Below, in pieces: positions 26,222 to 35,600 of a stretch of 64,000 nucleotides of DNA; position 1 is the stretch's first letter, and every line of letters starts with the position of its first letter. Position numbers and translations under genes: made by a program. The notes under the pieces are model-generated. The model saw nothing but the letters and a program-made list of their open reading frames with translations. It ran no database searches and was not told where the DNA came from. Origin of the DNA: Candidatus Planktophila versatilis (GTDB lineage: Bacteria > Actinomycetota > Actinomycetes > Nanopelagicales > Nanopelagicaceae); the NCBI RefSeq assembly GCF_002288105.1, contig NZ_CP016774.1, forward strand, positions 496,001-560,000, in the 5' to 3' direction.

Positions 26222-26689
26222 ATGTCAGCACTCAATAAAATGATGGGCTTCCTTGGCCTGGTCGATACCGAGCAAGAGGGCGCAATCGCAGAAGTTCCAT
26301 CACGTCCTGCTGCCCCACGTGCGCAACGCGAACGCACAGGCGTCACAGTTCTTGGTTCACATAGCGTTTCTCATTCAGCAAGTCAGCCGGCAATGATTGA
26401 AGGGCAAGCTGCTCATTACAACATTGTCACTTTGCAGCCACGTTCATATTCAGAGGCTCGCAAAGTCGGCGAGTACTACCGTGAAGGTAATCCAGTCATC
26501 ATCAATTTAGATGACATGGAAGAGAGTGAACGCAAGCGCCTTGTTGATTTCTCAAGTGGACTGGTCTTTGGACTTCATGGCCGCATTGAGCGAATTAGCC
26601 TCAAAGTTTTCTTGCTCTCACCTGCAAATGTAAATGTGAGTAACGAAGATAAAACCGCTGCGCAAGCAAGCTTCTTCAACCAGAGCTGA
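26222..26689 (+). CDS. sepF: Cell division protein SepF
   Basis: A 155-aa membrane-associated FtsZ anchor. It has an N-terminal amphipathic helix ([13 protein letters not shown]), then a variable linker. The conserved SepF domain (residues ~65-145) has [33 protein letters not shown] and [13 protein letters not shown]. Actinobacteria lack FtsA, so SepF is the expected membrane tether of the Z ring. It is followed by yggT. Confidence 0.95.
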   Translation: MSALNKMMGFLGLVDTEQEGAIAEVPSRPAAPRAQRERTGVTVLGSHSVSHSASQPAMIEGQAAHYNIVTLQPRSYSEARKVGEYYREGNPVIINLDDMEESERKRLVDFSSGLVFGLHGRIERISLKVFLLSPANVNVSNEDKTAAQASFFNQS

Positions 26690-26700
26690 GGTTATTTTCT

Positions 26701-26982
26701 ATGATTACCTCATTACTGCTGCAAGTAATCGGTCTATTTAAGTTTGCCCTCTTTGCCCGAATCATCATCGATTACGTCAGAATGTTTAAGCGCGACTGGC
26801 GCCCATCACCGTTTCTCTCATCAATATTTGAAGTAATTTATTCGGTTACCGATCCACCGATGAAGTTCGTCCAACGCTTCGTACCGCCACTGCGCGTGGG
26901 CGGAATAGCACTTGATCTCTCCTTTATCGTGATCTTGATTGCACTCAGCTTGCTTCAGCGAGTAATTCTTATAGTTCTGTAA
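26701..26982 (+). CDS. YggT-family membrane protein
   Basis: A 93-aa protein with two transmembrane helices and the family core ARIIIDYVRMFKRDWRP and YSVTDPPMKFVQRFVPPLRVGGIALDLS. YggT proteins are linked with cell-division clusters; molecular function is unresolved. It is the last gene of the dcw cluster here. A weak 6-bp hairpin (26977-26994) includes its stop codon and lies before the convergent ileS end. Confidence 0.88.
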   Translation: MITSLLLQVIGLFKFALFARIIIDYVRMFKRDWRPSPFLSSIFEVIYSVTDPPMKFVQRFVPPLRVGGIALDLSFIVILIALSLLQRVILIVL

Positions 26983-26997
26983 TTCCCTTTACAGGTA

Positions 26998-29900
26998 TCA
27001 AGCTTTACTCAGCTCGACACTGACACCGAGTTCACTCTCAATGGTTGCAATAGTGGAATCTTCCTTCATGGACAGTGCGAGAACCTCATCTGAGATATGT
27101 GCGATATTGGAATTAATTGTTGCAACCATTTCAGCCGGCGCGCTCCACTTAACGTGAATCCGATCTGAGATATCAAATCCATCACTCTTTCTCCGCTCTT
27201 GAATTAGGCGAATAACTTCGCGCACATGACCGGCGGCAATTAGCTCGGGGCTAAGTGCTAGGTCGAGGGCAACGCTCTCACCATCATGGCTAGCAACCAT
27301 CCATCCGCTCTTTGGTACTTCAGTAATGACTAGGTCATCTAGATCGAGTGCGAACTGACCAATTTCTGCAGTTCCAGAACTCCGCAACTGCTTTACAAGT
27401 GCGGTGGCATCGGTTGCGCTAATAAGTTTGGCGACATCCTGAACTGCCTTTCCATATTTAGCACCGAGTGATTTGAAGTTAGCCTTCACAGAGATATCGA
27501 CCAGGTCCCCATCAGCATCGGCGATATCTTCCAGGTCAATCACGTTGAGCTCATCAGAGATTTGCTCTTTCATATCGGTAGGCAACTGGGCCCAACCTTG
27601 GGCAGAGATTAAAGCGCGCTGGAGCGGCTGGCGAATTTTGATTCCAGATTCAGCGCGCGCTGAGCGGCCTAGTTCAACAACACGACGAGTCATTGCCACA
27701 TGAGCATTGAGTGAGCGATCGATAAGTTTTGGATTAGAAGTAGGGAAATCTGTTAGGTGCACAGAATCAGCAGCGCCAGTATCGGCAACGCGCACTAGCT
27801 CCTGCCAGGCATGTTCAGTGATGAAGGGAACCATCGGTGCAAGTAGTTGCGTTAAGGTCACTAAGCATTCATGCAGAGTGGCAAGTGCTGCAAGGTCGCC
27901 ATCCCAGAAACGTCGACGAGATCTGCGCACATACCAATTAGATAAATCATCGATAAAGCGCGCCAGAACTTTACCGGCGGCCTGTGAATCAAAGTCGTTA
28001 TACGCAGAGTCAACCTCAGTAATCAGAGCATTGAGTTCACTGATAATCCAACGATCCATCAGTGATCGATCTTTTAGGGCTGGGCTCTGGGACAGTTCGA
28101 AATTAGATGCCTCGGCATAAAGGGCGTGGAATGAAATTGTGTTCCAGTAGGTAAGCAGAGTTTTTCTGACCACATCAGATATCGCATCGTGTCCCACGCG
28201 ACGGGCAGACCATGGCGAACCAGCTGCCAACATGTACCAACGCACCGCATCTGCGCCATGTTGATCCATTAGTGACATTGGCTCAAGCACATTGCCAAGG
28301 TGCTTACTCATCTTGCGACCATCTTTATCAAGAATATGACCCAGGCAGAGAACTCTCTTATATGAACTTTGGTCAAAGACCAGCGTTCCAATTGTCATCA
28401 GGGTGTAGAACCAACCGCGAGTTTGATCAATGGCCTCGCAGATAAAATCTGCTGGGTAGGCAGCCTTGAACTTCTCAACTGAGCCAGCCTTATGAGGATA
28501 CCCCCACTGCGCAAAGGGCATCGCACCTGAGTCATACCAACAATCGATGACCTCTGGAACCCGGTACATGACCGATGCGCACTCACTGCAGGCAAATGAA
28601 ATGTCATCTACAAAGGGGCGGTGTGGATCTAAGTTACTCAACTCTTGGCCGGCAAGTTCGCCTAGCTCCTTCAAGGAATCAACGCAGACTTCATGCTTAT
28701 TTTCACAACGCCAAATGGGTAGCGGAGTTCCCCAATAGCGATTGCGTGAAAGAGCCCAGTCAATGTTGTTATTAAGCCAATCACCGTAGCGACCAGTTTT
28801 AATGGTCTCTGGATGCCAATCTGTCTTGGCATTTTCACGAATCAATTCATCTTTAATGGAAGTCGTGCGGATATACCAAGAAGGTTGTGCGTAATAAATC
28901 AACGCTGTGTGACAGCGCCAGCAATGTGGGTACTCATGTTCATATGGTTGGTGCTTATAGAGCGCCCCACTTGCTTTGAGTTCTTTTACCAATGGCTTGT
29001 CAGCATCTTTAAAGAACATTCCACCCACCACTGCAACCTCAGGTAAGAAAGCTCCATCTGGTGCAATCGGATTTACTACCGGCAATCCGTAGGAACGACA
29101 GACCAATAAGTCATCGGCGCCAAATGCGGGGGATTGATGCACCAGACCCGTGCCATCTTGGGTTGTGACATAGGTAGCTAGAACAACAAAGTGAGAATCT
29201 GGAATATCAACGAAGGTAAATGGACGGGTATATGTGGTGCGCTCTAGCTGGGCGCCCTTGATTGTCTTGAGAACCTCGTGTTCACCAGCAACGACCGAGA
29301 GCAGTGGCTCGGCAACTACCAAGACTTCACTTACATCATCAACGGTTGTTTTGACTACAACGTAATCAACATCTGGGTGCACGGCAATTGCGGTATTTGA
29401 TACCAACGTCCAGGGCGTAGTTGTCCAGACAAGTAGCGATGCTTTTAGCTCAGCAAGTTCACCCGATGTGATGGGAAAGCGCACATAGACAGATGGATCA
29501 ACCACAGTCTCATATCCTTGCGAGAGTTCGTGATCAGAGAGCCCAGTTCCACAACGTGGGCAATAAGGTGCTACTCGATGGTCTTGAACGAGGAGCCCCT
29601 TCTTCCAAATTTCTTTCAGGCTCCACCACACAGATTCAACATATTCAGGTGCCATCGTCCAATATGCTTCATCGAAATCAACCCAGAAACCCATGCGCTC
29701 GGTCATCTGCGTAAATGCATCCACATGTCGGGTTACTGATTCACGACACTTATCGTTAAACGGTGCAATCCCGTACTTTTCGATGTCGCCTTTTCCTGCA
29801 AAGCCAAGTTCTTTCTCCACTGCAATTTCTACCGGTAGGCCATGACAATCCCAACCTGCTTTACGGGTGACGTATCTACCTTTCATGGTTTGATAACGAG

Positions 29901-30114
29901 GAAATACATCTTTAAATACTCGAGCTTCAATGTGGTGAGTTCCGGGCATTCCATTGGCTGTCGGTGGACCTTCATAAAACGTCCAAGGTTCTTCACCCGC
30001 GCGAGATGCGGTGCTCTTTTCAAAGATTTCGTTATCACGCCAGAATTTCAGGATTGAGTGCTCCATTGCGGGCAGATCAATCTGGGCGCCGATAGCGCGA
30101 AATGGTGATGACAT
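26998..30114 (-). CDS. ileS: Isoleucyl-tRNA synthetase (eukaryote-like, ileS2-type)
   Basis: A class I synthetase of about 1038 aa. The HIGH motif appears as GTHH in PTANGMPGTHHIEA, and KMSKH in GRKMSKHLGN. The CP1 editing domain lies between them (LVWTTTPWTLVSN; GTGLVHQSPAFGADD). The MKGRYVTRKAGWDCHGLPVE segment and the length fit the eukaryote-like type II enzymes often tolerant to mupirocin. The start is ATG 30114: GGGGGA then T6 precede it, and the 32 codons upstream are T-box leader, not protein. It converges on the dcw cluster end. Confidence 0.96.
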   Translation of the reverse strand: MSSPFRAIGAQIDLPAMEHSILKFWRDNEIFEKSTASRAGEEPWTFYEGPPTANGMPGTHHIEARVFKDVFPRYQTMKGRYVTRKAGWDCHGLPVEIAVEKELGFAGKGDIEKYGIAPFNDKCRESVTRHVDAFTQMTERMGFWVDFDEAYWTMAPEYVESVWWSLKEIWKKGLLVQDHRVAPYCPRCGTGLSDHELSQGYETVVDPSVYVRFPITSGELAELKASLLVWTTTPWTLVSNTAIAVHPDVDYVVVKTTVDDVSEVLVVAEPLLSVVAGEHEVLKTIKGAQLERTTYTRPFTFVDIPDSHFVVLATYVTTQDGTGLVHQSPAFGADDLLVCRSYGLPVVNPIAPDGAFLPEVAVVGGMFFKDADKPLVKELKASGALYKHQPYEHEYPHCWRCHTALIYYAQPSWYIRTTSIKDELIRENAKTDWHPETIKTGRYGDWLNNNIDWALSRNRYWGTPLPIWRCENKHEVCVDSLKELGELAGQELSNLDPHRPFVDDISFACSECASVMYRVPEVIDCWYDSGAMPFAQWGYPHKAGSVEKFKAAYPADFICEAIDQTRGWFYTLMTIGTLVFDQSSYKRVLCLGHILDKDGRKMSKHLGNVLEPMSLMDQHGADAVRWYMLAAGSPWSARRVGHDAISDVVRKTLLTYWNTISFHALYAEASNFELSQSPALKDRSLMDRWIISELNALITEVDSAYNDFDSQAAGKVLARFIDDLSNWYVRRSRRRFWDGDLAALATLHECLVTLTQLLAPMVPFITEHAWQELVRVADTGAADSVHLTDFPTSNPKLIDRSLNAHVAMTRRVVELGRSARAESGIKIRQPLQRALISAQGWAQLPTDMKEQISDELNVIDLEDIADADGDLVDISVKANFKSLGAKYGKAVQDVAKLISATDATALVKQLRSSGTAEIGQFALDLDDLVITEVPKSGWMVASHDGESVALDLALSPELIAAGHVREVIRLIQERRKSDGFDISDRIHVKWSAPAEMVATINSNIAHISDEVLALSMKEDSTIATIESELGVSVELSKA

Positions 30115-30320
30115 AAAAAATCCCCCAAGAAGTAAAGAACTCTTGGAGGGACGAACTGCGCACAGTTCGCGGTACCACCCGCCTTGTACTGACCGCCATG
30201 ATGCGGGCAATACCTCTTTGTTAGCTCACATCGGCTGGTTCTACCTCGCCCTTTTGGGGCGAATCTTCCAGCGTGCTCCCGAGGTGATCGCCTCTTCAAC
30301 GCACTTTTCCTGCAAGGTAT
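30115..30320 (-). promoter_or_regulatory. Isoleucine T-box riboswitch with ultrashort Stem I
   Basis: The T-box sequence GGGTGGTACCGCG lies at 30168-30180 (minus strand). Upstream, GAGG-CGATCA-CCTC (30281-30294) forms a 4-bp hairpin with the isoleucine codon ATC (30286-30288) in the terminal loop, the form known for actinobacterial ileS T-boxes. Downstream, 30121-30150 forms a hairpin whose 3' arm (CTTGGGGGA) contains the ribosome site of ileS, 6 nt before ATG. Uncharged tRNA-Ile should release the ribosome site. The T6 tract after the hairpin leaves open an additional transcription-termination role. Confidence 0.93.
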
Positions 30321-30344
30321 TACGACTCTAAGTCTAAACCATGC

Positions 30345-31202
30345 GTGGCAAAGTTGGTTACGAAGAGAAAAAAGCATAGGGTGCGCGGCGTGCCAGGTAA
30401 AAAAGTAGCAAAGAAGGCGACCAAGAAGGCTGTCGCCAAGAAGGCTCCTGCGAAGAAAGCAAGCAAGAAGTCGCCTGCAAAGAAGACTGCTGCGAAGAAA
30501 GCACCGGCCAAGAAAGTTGCAGCTAAGAAAGTTGCTGCAAAGAAGGCGCCAGCAAAGAAGGCGCCGGCCAAGAAAACTTCGGCAAAGAAGGCAGCTGCAC
30601 ATAAGGCACCTGGTCGCCCATTCCCATCGAAAATTGGTAAGACAACCCTGACGGTAGATGAAAAATCACAGACTGTTTCAGTTGCAACAGTGATGGCACC
30701 AACTACGGCGCCGGTTATTGAAGAACGTCGCTTAGTGATGCCGCCACCACCACGCCCAGAGAAAAGTGGAAAGAAAGTTGCACCACTTAAGCCAATCAAG
30801 GCCGCACCTACGCCAGTACTTGCGGCTGCGGGTGAAGCGCCATGGAGTGCAGCTGAACTTAAGATCGTGAAGGCTGAGATTTCTAAAGATCTAGAGCGTT
30901 ATCGTAAAGAACTCACAAGAGTTGAAGAAGAGATGAATGAATTGATTTCAGATTCTGGTGAAGGCGCTGGAGATGACCAAGCTGATTCCGGGACAAAGAC
31001 TTTCGAGCGTGAACACGAGATGTCACTGGTCAGTAATGCACGTGACATGGTCTTACAGACCGAACGTGCACTAGAGCGAATTGAAAATAAGACTTATGGA
31101 CTCTGTGAAGATTGCGGCGCCGCTATTGGCAAACCTCGCCTACAAGTTTTCCCCCGCGCAACTTTGTGCATGATCTGCAAGCAGAAGGAAGAGCGGCGCT
31201 AA
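30345..31202 (+). CDS. TraR/DksA-family zinc-finger protein with a long lysine/alanine-rich (histone H1-like) N-terminal domain
   Basis: A 285-aa protein in two parts. Residues ~15-90 are a low-complexity run of AKK/APAKK units, like histone H1 tails and predicted to bind DNA nonspecifically. Residues ~165-285 are a DksA/TraR module: a helical hairpin with an acidic tip (GAGDDQADSG), FEREHEMSLV, and a C4 zinc finger (C254, C257, C275, C278; CEDCG and CMICK). DksA-type proteins bind RNA polymerase through the secondary channel. GTG 30345 is the first in-frame start; GTG 30381 is possible. It diverges from the ileS T-box across only ~25 bp. Confidence 0.85.
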   Translation: MAKLVTKRKKHRVRGVPGKKVAKKATKKAVAKKAPAKKASKKSPAKKTAAKKAPAKKVAAKKVAAKKAPAKKAPAKKTSAKKAAAHKAPGRPFPSKIGKTTLTVDEKSQTVSVATVMAPTTAPVIEERRLVMPPPPRPEKSGKKVAPLKPIKAAPTPVLAAAGEAPWSAAELKIVKAEISKDLERYRKELTRVEEEMNELISDSGEGAGDDQADSGTKTFEREHEMSLVSNARDMVLQTERALERIENKTYGLCEDCGAAIGKPRLQVFPRATLCMICKQKEERR

Positions 31203-31203
31203 G

Positions 31204-31668
31204 GTGCGCCGAATTTTTCTCACAGCGTGGACTATTTGGCTCTTTGATTTTGCGACAAAGCAATGGGCAATTTCTGCGCTAGAAGTTGAACCCAAGAAAA
31301 TTCTAGGTTCATTTCTACAACTTTCACTGGTGAAAAATCCGGGCGCAGCATTTGGCTTTGCTACTGGCCTGACACTCCTGTACTCAATCTTGGCAGTTGT
31401 TGTAGTTGCAACAATTGTCTACTTCGCTCGCGCGATTTCATCTCGAGGGTGGCAGCTCACAGCAGGACTGCTACTGGGTGGAGTCATGGGAAATCTCGCA
31501 GATCGCGCCTTTCGGGAGCCAGCCTTCTTTCGTGGACATGTCATTGATTGGATCGAACTACCGAATTGGCCGGTCTTTAATCTTGCCGATTGCGCAATCG
31601 TGATTGCGGCAGCGATTGCATTCGTTTTGAGCGTCAGAAATGTTCCACCGATTACACCAGTAAGGTAG
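31204..31668 (+). CDS. lspA: Lipoprotein signal peptidase LspA
   Basis: A 154-aa aspartyl peptidase of the membrane with four helices; it removes signal peptides of prolipoproteins after Lgt action. The catalytic aspartates are D100 (GNLADRAF) and D129 (FNLADCAI). LVKNPGAAFGFATG is the conserved first loop. GTG start 2 bp after the DksA-like stop. Confidence 0.95.
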   Translation: MRRIFLTAWTIWLFDFATKQWAISALEVEPKKILGSFLQLSLVKNPGAAFGFATGLTLLYSILAVVVVATIVYFARAISSRGWQLTAGLLLGGVMGNLADRAFREPAFFRGHVIDWIELPNWPVFNLADCAIVIAAAIAFVLSVRNVPPITPVR

Positions 31669-31674
31669 TCACAT

Positions 31675-32613
31675 ATGAGTAGAGAGTTAAGAACGCTGAG
31701 TGTGCCTGAAGGCGTAGCGGGCGAGCGAATTGATAGCGCCCTGACGCGAGTTCTTGGTCTTTCGCGCACATCAGTAGTGAAGTTACTCGAAGATGGTGAT
31801 ATCAAATCAGATGGACGAGCTATGCAAAAATCTGATCGAGTCACCGCAGGACAAGTCATTGAAGTTCTTCTGCCGGCACCGCTTAATCAAGATCCCATTC
31901 CACTGACTCCACTTGAAGGTCTTACCGTTGTGTATAACGATGATGACATCGTTGTCATAGATAAGCCGGTTGGCTGTGCGGCCCACCCCAGCCCAGGTTG
32001 GATGGGTCCCACAGTTGTTGGTGCACTGATGGCTGCCGGTTACACAATTTCGACATCGGGCCCCGCAGAGCGTGCAGGAGTAGTTCACCGTCTCGATGCC
32101 GGCACATCTGGGCTCATGATTATTGCCAAGACAGATGCCGCGTATTTAAAGTTAAAAGAGATGTTTCGCGACCATGATGTTGAAAAAACTTATCACGCAC
32201 TTGTGCAAGGACATATGGATCCCTCTTCCGGAACTATCGATGCCCCGATTGATAGACATCCCAAGGAAGATCATCGATTTGCCGTTGTTGCAACCGGTAA
32301 AGAGAGCATCACGCACTATGAAGTTATTGAGTATTACCGCTCTGTCTCATTAGTGAAGGTGGAGTTAGAGACTGGGCGCACACATCAAATTCGAGTTCAC
32401 TTCTCGGCACTAAACCATCCACTTGTCGGTGACACTACTTATGGCGCAGACCCAGTGTTGGGTAAAAAAATGAAGATGTCTCGACCTTGGCTTCACGCTT
32501 TAGAGCTTCGCTTTAACCACCCGATTACAGGTGTGGCACTTGAGTTAGTTGCGCCATACCCACCCGACCTACAGGCTTCTTTGGCGTTGCTATCCGAGGC
32601 AGTTCTGCCTTAG
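31675..32613 (+). CDS. 23S rRNA pseudouridine synthase, RluD family
   Basis: A 312-aa protein with an N-terminal S4 RNA-binding domain (GERIDSALTRVLGLSRTSVVKLLEDG) and an RluA/RluD catalytic domain; the catalytic Asp is in HRLDAGTSGLM. GRTHQIRVH and GDTTYG are also conserved. It probably modifies helix 69 of 23S rRNA, but RluA/C/D cannot be distinguished firmly. It follows lspA by 6 bp, as in many bacteria. Confidence 0.9.
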   Translation: MSRELRTLSVPEGVAGERIDSALTRVLGLSRTSVVKLLEDGDIKSDGRAMQKSDRVTAGQVIEVLLPAPLNQDPIPLTPLEGLTVVYNDDDIVVIDKPVGCAAHPSPGWMGPTVVGALMAAGYTISTSGPAERAGVVHRLDAGTSGLMIIAKTDAAYLKLKEMFRDHDVEKTYHALVQGHMDPSSGTIDAPIDRHPKEDHRFAVVATGKESITHYEVIEYYRSVSLVKVELETGRTHQIRVHFSALNHPLVGDTTYGADPVLGKKMKMSRPWLHALELRFNHPITGVALELVAPYPPDLQASLALLSEAVLP

Positions 32614-32632
32614 GCGCTAATGTTGCGCCACC

Positions 32633-35600
32633 ATGTCATCTGAAGATTTTTCAGCTTCACGGGCATCGACGAAAGACTCGTTTGTACATCTACATGTACA
32701 TACCGAGTACTCGATGCTCGATGGTGCCGCGCGCGTCGGTGATCTCGTTAATGAGGTAGCTCGCCAAGAAATGCCGGCTATTGCAATGACAGATCATGGC
32801 AATGTATTTGGTGCCTTTGATTTCTATAAGCAAGCAACTAAAGCAGGCGTCAAACCGATTATTGGAATTGAAGCCTACGTTGCACCTGAATCACGATTTG
32901 ATAAGAAGCGCGTTCAGTGGGCTGATGGCGGAGAAGATGATGTCTCTGGCGGCGGGGCATATACGCATATGACGATTTTGGCTGAGAACAATCAGGGGTT
33001 AGCCAATCTTTTTAAGCTCTCTTCCCTTGCCTCACTAGAAGGTTATTACTACAAGCCGCGGATGGATCGCGAGCTGATCTCCAGATATGCCGATGGACTG
33101 ATAGCCACAACGGGTTGCCCGGGTGGAGAAATCCAAACGCGTCTGCGTATGGGAAATTACAAAGAGGCGCTACGTGCGGCCAGTGATTATCGAGATATTT
33201 TCGGTGCTAACAACTTCTTTCTAGAAGTAATGGACCACCATATTGATGTTGAAACTCGCGTCAAAGCTGACCTACTTAAGCTGGGCAAAGAACTTAAATT
33301 GCCACTGCTTGCAACGAATGATCTTCATTACACATTCCATGAAGATGCCGCAGCCCATGAAGCTCTGCTCTGTGTGCAATCTGGTTCTACCCTGGCTGAT
33401 CCAAAGCGATTCAAATTTGAAAATGATGAGTTCTATCTCAAGACCCCGGCCCAGATGCGCGAACTCTTTAAAGAGATTCCAGAGTCATGCGATAACACCT
33501 TGCTCATCGCTGAGCGTTGTAATGTGAAACTACGCGAAGATGAGAACCTCCTGCCTGCCTTTACTGTGCCGCAAGCAGAGACGGAAGATTCTTGGCTGCG
33601 CAAAGAAGCAGAACGCGGATTGCATGAACGTATGAAAGATAAGGCAACGCCCGAACACATCACACGTTTACATTACGAACTCGATGTCATGATCAAGATG
33701 GGTTTTCCTGGTTACTTTCTCGTCGTTGCAGATCTTGTGGCACATGCAAAGAAGGTCGGAATTAGAGTTGGCCCAGGACGCGGTTCGGCCGCAGGTTCAC
33801 TTGTGGCTTATGCACTAGGCATTACTGGTCTTGATCCGATTGAGCACGGACTTTTATTCGAGCGCTTTCTGAATCCAGAGCGAATCTCAATGCCCGATAT
33901 TGATCTTGACTTCGATGAACGTCGCCGCTCAGAAATGATTCGCTATGCAACTGAAAAATACGGCGAAGACCGTGTTGCTCAGATCATTACGTATGGAACT
34001 ATCAAATCAAAGCAATCACTTAAAGATTCAACGCGCGTTCTTGGATACCCATATGCCATCGGTGAAAAACTCACCAAGGCACTTCCACCATCGGTGATGG
34101 GGAAAGACATCACTCTCTCTGGAGTATTCGATAGTAAAGATGCTAGATATGGAGAAGCGGGGGAGTTTAGACAACTCTATGAAACAGATCCTGACTCCAA
34201 GCGAGTGGTAGATCTTGCTAAAGGCCTAGAAGGCCTGAAACGACAATGGGGCGTGCACGCAGCTGGCGTTATTCTCTCGCGCGAGCCTTTATTAGATGTG
34301 ATTCCAATTCATCGCCGCGAAGCAGACGGTGCCATCATTACTCAATTCGATATGGGAGCTTGTGAATCTACTGGGCTGCTCAAAATGGATTTCTTGGGAC
34401 TTCGCAACCTTTCGGTATTAGATGACGCCCTACTTAACATTAATGCAAATCAAAATATTGATGTAGTTCTTGAAGATTTACCGCTGCACGATAAGAAGAC
34501 CTTCGAACTTCTCTCACGTGGTGACACATTAGGTGTATTCCAACTCGACGGTGGCCCGATGCGAGCACTTCTTCGCAGTATGGCCCCTGATTCCTTTGCT
34601 GATATTTCAGCTGTTATCGCACTCTATCGCCCAGGACCAATGGGTGAGAATGCGCATAATAACTATGCCGATCGAAAGAATTCACGGAAACCTGTTGAAC
34701 CAATTCATCCTGAGTTAAATCTTCCGCTGCAGGAGATTCTTGGTGATACCTATGGTCTGATTGTTTATCAAGAGCAGGTAATGGCCATTGCGCAAAAGGT
34801 GGCGGGCTTTACCTTAGGTCGCGCAGATCTTTTGCGTAAGGCGATGGGTAAGAAGAATAAAGAGATTCTAGATAAGGAATACATTCCATTTGAAGCAGGA
34901 ATGAAATCCAACGGATTTTCCGAAGCTGCGATTCAACGGCTATGGGAAGTGTTGATTCCCTTCTCTGACTACGCATTTAACCGGGCGCATAGCGCCGGCT
35001 ATGGTGTGGTCTCGTTCTGGACGGCCTACTTAAAGGCAAATTACCCGACTGAATATATGGCAGCGCTTCTCACTAGTGTGCGCGATGATAAAGATAAGTC
35101 AGCGCTCTATCTCTCGGAATGTCGCCGTATGGGCATTAAAGTCTTGCCGCCAGATGTCAATGAATCTGATGCCGAATACACACCACGTGGTGTGGATATT
35201 CGTTTTGGATTAGCGGCTATCCGCAATGTCGGAGAAGGTGTTGTCGCCTCCGTTAAAGCTGCCCGGGCTACAAAGGGCGCATTTACTTCCTTCGGGGACT
35301 TCCTGGCAAAAGTTGATGCCAATGTGTGTAATAAAAAGACCATTGAATCTTTGGTTAAAGCCGGAGCATTTGATTCCTTAGGCCATCCGCGTAAGGGGTT
35401 GATGGCTATTCACCTTGAAGCTATCGACTCTGTCATTGAAACAAAGCGCGCGGAGGCAATTGGACAATTTGATTTGTTCGGAGGCGATTCAATTTCACAA
35501 CTAGCAAGTATGGATATCGAGATTCCATCGACGGAATGGGATAAGTCCACGCTACTTACCTTTGAACGAGAGATGCTCGGTCTCTATGTATCTGATCACC

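Noticed and set aside
26977-26994. CTGTAA/TTACAG hairpin between yggT and ileS as a bidirectional terminator
   Set aside because: Only 6 bp, no T-run on either strand; too weak to call.
30345-30615. AKK-type codon repeats suggesting a tandem DNA repeat or CRISPR-like array, and long antisense open frames across them
   Set aside because: The repeat is at codon level with variable wobble bases and no spacer regularity. It encodes a lysine/alanine-rich tail in frame with a DksA module; the antisense frames are Leu/Cys/Phe-rich shadows.
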